Below the pieces are notes generated by a model. It was given only the letters and a program-made list of their open reading frames with translations. It was not told the DNA's origin and searched no databases. Shown here in pieces: positions 61,902 to 64,000 of a stretch of 64,000 bases of DNA. The DNA comes from Bin5 sp965221345. GTDB taxonomy: Bacteria > Chloroflexota > Anaerolineae > Caldilineales > Caldilineaceae. The first letter of the stretch is position 1, and each line of letters opens with the position of its first letter. Both the position numbers and the translations under genes were made by a program. The stretch is taken from contig CBDCSD010000001.1 of assembly GCA_965221345.1 (NCBI GenBank), forward strand, positions 124,001-188,000. Direction: 5' to 3'.

Positions 61902-62936
61902 TCAGGAGAACTGCCGGCGCAGGCGGGCCAGCTCTGCCTTCATCTCTCGGAGCCGCTCTTCAGCTTCTCTGCGGGCGGCAGCTTCCTCTTCCGCTCGTTG
62001 TACTGCCGCTGCGAGCCGATGTTCTGCCGCTTGGCGCGCCGCAATTTCCGCTTCGGCGCGCTGTGCTTCCGCACTGGCTCGTTGCTTCTTAGCGGCAGCC
62101 TTGGCGAGGGCGGCCCGCAAACCGGGAAGCACATACCCGGAATACACATCGTCCAGCGCCAGCTCCATGATATCCGGCTGCCGCTCCATATCCACCATCC
62201 GAAACTGAAGCCCCGGCAACACCTCCGAACCGATTACGCCCTCGGCATCGGGCTGCATCTCCTCGTACTGGCCCCCCGAGATCAGCCGGTAGAAGCGCAT
62301 GTGCTCGCCGCTGGGGTCGAGTATGTAGTACTCCTTCACCCCTGCCAGCGCGTAGTCCCGCCTCTTCTCTTCCGTATCCCTGAGCACTTCCGCGAGCGTG
62401 GAATCGGAGACCGCCTCCACGACCATGTCGCAGACCCCGCCAAAATGACGCTGGTCAACGCCTCCCCACGGCGCAGGGTTGCTTTTCAAGATCACGCCGA
62501 TGTCCGGCTTGCGCACCGCCTCGCGCTGCCCGGAGGGCTCCGCAGGGTCCTCCATCGTCAGGACAAAGCCGGTCTCCAGATTGATCAGCTTGGCAATGGC
62601 ATGCGTACTGATATAACGGCGCAGCAGATCGAGAAACCAGTTGCAGAGCACGAGTTGCGGCGCGCTGTGTGGGGGTTTGGCCTCCAGTCTGCCGTTGTTC
62701 CATTCGTAGCTGACGTCAATGTCTGGGTATGGATTCTCATACCACTTGGCCCAATACTCTTCCTTGGTGACATAGCGGCCATCGTCGGGAGCGAAGGGAT
62801 TGACAGGCGAGCCCGGCGGCGCAAGAGGTTCCGCTTGCGTGGACGAACTTGCGGACTCAGACACTCCTGTCTGGGCCGCCTGCGATGAATTTACCTGCGT
62901 TTGGGAATGGTCGCGCAAGACTTCTCTGGATTTCAT
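61902..62936 (-). CDS. Uma2-family protein with coiled-coil tail, copy 3
   Basis: A 344-residue paralog with the shortest tail (about 75 residues; AEAEIAARQAAEHRLAAAVQ). Its N-terminal ~60 residues follow copy 2, whereas the core from NNGRLEAKPPHSAPQLVL onward follows copy 1, suggesting gene conversion or recombination within the array. Catalytic-type residues RKPDIGV and VVEAVSDST are retained. GGAGGAGGC precedes ATG 62936. Confidence 0.88.
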   Translation of the reverse strand: MKSREVLRDHSQTQVNSSQAAQTGVSESASSSTQAEPLAPPGSPVNPFAPDDGRYVTKEEYWAKWYENPYPDIDVSYEWNNGRLEAKPPHSAPQLVLCNWFLDLLRRYISTHAIAKLINLETGFVLTMEDPAEPSGQREAVRKPDIGVILKSNPAPWGGVDQRHFGGVCDMVVEAVSDSTLAEVLRDTEEKRRDYALAGVKEYYILDPSGEHMRFYRLISGGQYEEMQPDAEGVIGSEVLPGLQFRMVDMERQPDIMELALDDVYSGYVLPGLRAALAKAAAKKQRASAEAQRAEAEIAARQAAEHRLAAAVQRAEEEAAARREAEERLREMKAELARLRRQFS

Positions 62937-63114
62937 GCTGCCTCCTCCGACATCGCGGCTGCGCGCAGCACACATGACATGGCCACATTCTATCACGATT
63001 TCTGTGCCTGCCGCCAGCGGCCCTTCCTATCTCCGGTGTGTCCCGAATTATCGAGTCACTGCGTTGCTCCCTTTCAACCGACGCAAAAAGGATCCGCCGA
63101 ACCGCCATCAACCG

Positions 63115-63258
63115 ATCGCATGCAATCCTCAAAATCCCCAAATCCTGAAAATCCTGATTCAGACAACGAACCCCAGTCCTTCCCCTCATTCCGCTACTTC
63201 CCGTCGCCTCTAATCCTGCAAATCCTGATTCAGACACCCCCCCCCAAAAATTTCCCCG
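63115..63258. repeat. ATCCTGATTCAGAC repeat cluster
   Basis: aaaatcctgattcagac and aaatcctgattcagac occur at about 63147 and 63218 with shorter AATCC words between. Related clusters lie at 31260-31325 and 37800-37935. No gene is seen in this spacer. Confidence 0.75.
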
Positions 63259-63259
63259 G

Positions 63260-63288
63260 TTGACAGACCCCCCTGACCTGTGCAAAAT
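63260..63288 (+). promoter_or_regulatory. candidate promoter of the right-end permease gene
   Basis: TTGACA (63260-63265), 17-bp spacer, CAAAAT (63283-63288), about 130 nt upstream of the start. Confidence 0.45.
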
Positions 63289-63417
63289 TAACCCTGCAAT
63301 CAGATATGTGAAATTTCCTGCACGGATCCAGGCTACGGGCTGTCAAAGGCGTTCACACGCTTGTGTGCCGTCCACGCTGAACCGCGCGATCTGCCAGCCG
63401 CGAAAGAACAACACACC

Positions 63418-64000
63418 ATGTTGGTAACGGGGCTCCGCACGGGGCGATGGGCCAGATTCTGGAGTCGGTACGGTTTTATCCTCGCCGTTCTCACCCCCAT
63501 CCTGCTCTGGTTCACCATCTTCTCCTTTGGCCCCATCCTCTACGCCCTCGGCGCCAGTCTTACCAATGTCCACACCCTTGACCCCAGCCTGGCCAGGTTT
63601 ACGGGCCTCAAAAACTACATCAACCTCCTCGACGACCGCCGTTTCATGATGTCGATGAGCAATGTCTTCAAGTTCGTTCTGACCAAGGGCGTCCTCAATA
63701 TCCTGTTTTCGCTTGGGCTGGCCCTCCTTCTCGAACGCCTGCGCCGCGGGCGCAATGTCTATCTCTTCTTCATCTTTATGCCTGTGGTTATCTCCCAGGT
63801 GGCCGTAGCCATGCTTTTCCTGTGGCTCTACGACCCCCGCCTCGGCTTGATCAACTACCTGCTCAGCCTGGTCGAAATCCCGCCCCAGAGCTTCATCCGC
63901 AGCACCGCCCAGGCCATCTACAGCGTGGCCATCGCCGACGTATGGAAGACATACGGCTACGCCGCCGTCATCTTCCTTGCCGGGCTGCTCGATATTCCCC
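63418..64000 (+). CDS. sugar ABC transporter permease (MalF-type), 5' part
   Basis: About 194 residues are visible before the window edge. A short basic N-terminus is followed by helix 1 (FILAVLTPILLWFTIFSFGP), the FTGLKNYINLLDD segment typical of MalF-type permeases, and further helices (GVLNILFSLGLALLLE, VYLFFIFMPVVISQVAVAMLFLWLY). The EAA loop has not yet been reached. It is not closely similar to the two MalF-type permeases at 49217 and 52716, so it likely belongs to a third transporter extending to the right. The start is ATG 63418; the ribosome-binding site is weak. Confidence 0.9.
   Translation, partial: MLVTGLRTGRWARFWSRYGFILAVLTPILLWFTIFSFGPILYALGASLTNVHTLDPSLARFTGLKNYINLLDDRRFMMSMSNVFKFVLTKGVLNILFSLGLALLLERLRRGRNVYLFFIFMPVVISQVAVAMLFLWLYDPRLGLINYLLSLVEIPPQSFIRSTAQAIYSVAIADVWKTYGYAAVIFLAGLLDIP

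Noticed and set aside
61710..62888. 392-codon plus-strand frame opposite Uma2 copy 3
   Set aside because: Antisense shadow; equivalent shadows exist opposite copies 1 and 2, following the duplicated DNA.

Overview
The window looks like part of a high-GC bacterial chromosome, most plausibly a member of the Chloroflexota (Caldilineae or Anaerolineae-like, perhaps a marine or host-associated lineage). This is an inference from style rather than a marker-gene placement. The supporting signs are secreted fibronectin-III proteins with long Thr/Pro linkers, Tat-type lipoprotein sugar-binding proteins, several Uma2-family proteins, and gene spacers crowded with short dispersed repeats. Housekeeping anchors are thrS, infC (with an ATT start), rpmI, rplT, an SpoU-type rRNA methyltransferase, fabF, tRNA-Val(GAC) and tRNA-Lys(TTT).

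Layout. 1-2078 (minus): the 5' part of a DEAD/DEAH helicase and an overlapping PAPS-reductase-like PP-loop protein with four cysteines, a pairing typical of DNA-modification or defence loci. 2226-8151 (minus): a tight six-gene operon encoding a molybdopterin oxidoreductase, a RibA-RibD fusion, a medium-chain dehydrogenase, a PTPS/QueD-like protein, a GT4 glycosyltransferase and a methyltransferase. It is the best candidate here for an undescribed biosynthetic pathway (GTP-derived pteridine or pyrimidine, glycosylated and methylated). 8231-11676 (minus): fabF, a YgeW-like carbamoyltransferase and carbamate kinase behind a strong promoter. 12292-23000: a 5'-truncated histidine kinase, an FHA-like relic, a sugar isomerase, an SH3b membrane protein, Gfo/Idh/MocA and TPP enzymes, a D-2-hydroxyacid dehydrogenase, and a one-protein two-component system (GAF-PAS-kinase-receiver-winged helix).

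23800-30650 (plus): two near-identical fibronectin-III surface-protein genes duplicated together with their promoter, with a decayed FN3/LRR fragment and a small secreted protein between them. 31483-34402: tRNA-Val, then a double-Cache lipoprotein gene split by an intact IS66-family element with a perfect 8-bp target duplication. 34521-42228 (plus): M20 peptidase, thrS, infC-rpmI-rplT with promoter and terminator, rRNA methyltransferase, a membrane helix-hairpin-helix protein and tRNA-Lys.

42390-55088 (minus): a glycan-use locus with a GH43/GH130-like propeller enzyme, a GH2 enzyme, a sulfatase and two complete binding-protein/permease ABC sets without an ATPase, suggesting import and breakdown of a sulfated glycan. 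A third permease survives only as a C-terminal relic beside a PhyH dioxygenase. 56600-62936 (minus): a PD-(D/E)XK protein preceded by a shorter paralog in which all three catalytic residues are replaced, then three tandem Uma2 proteins with coiled-coil tails. The window ends inside another sugar-permease gene on the plus strand.

Gene spacers carry several repeat families: CCACTAA/CCACTGA heptamers, a ~220-bp GC-rich palindromic repeat, a 38-bp repeat, and ATCCTGATTCAGAC-type and GTGGCCCTT-type repeats. One purine-rich 26-bp repeat lies in frame inside two coding regions of the pteridine-like operon.
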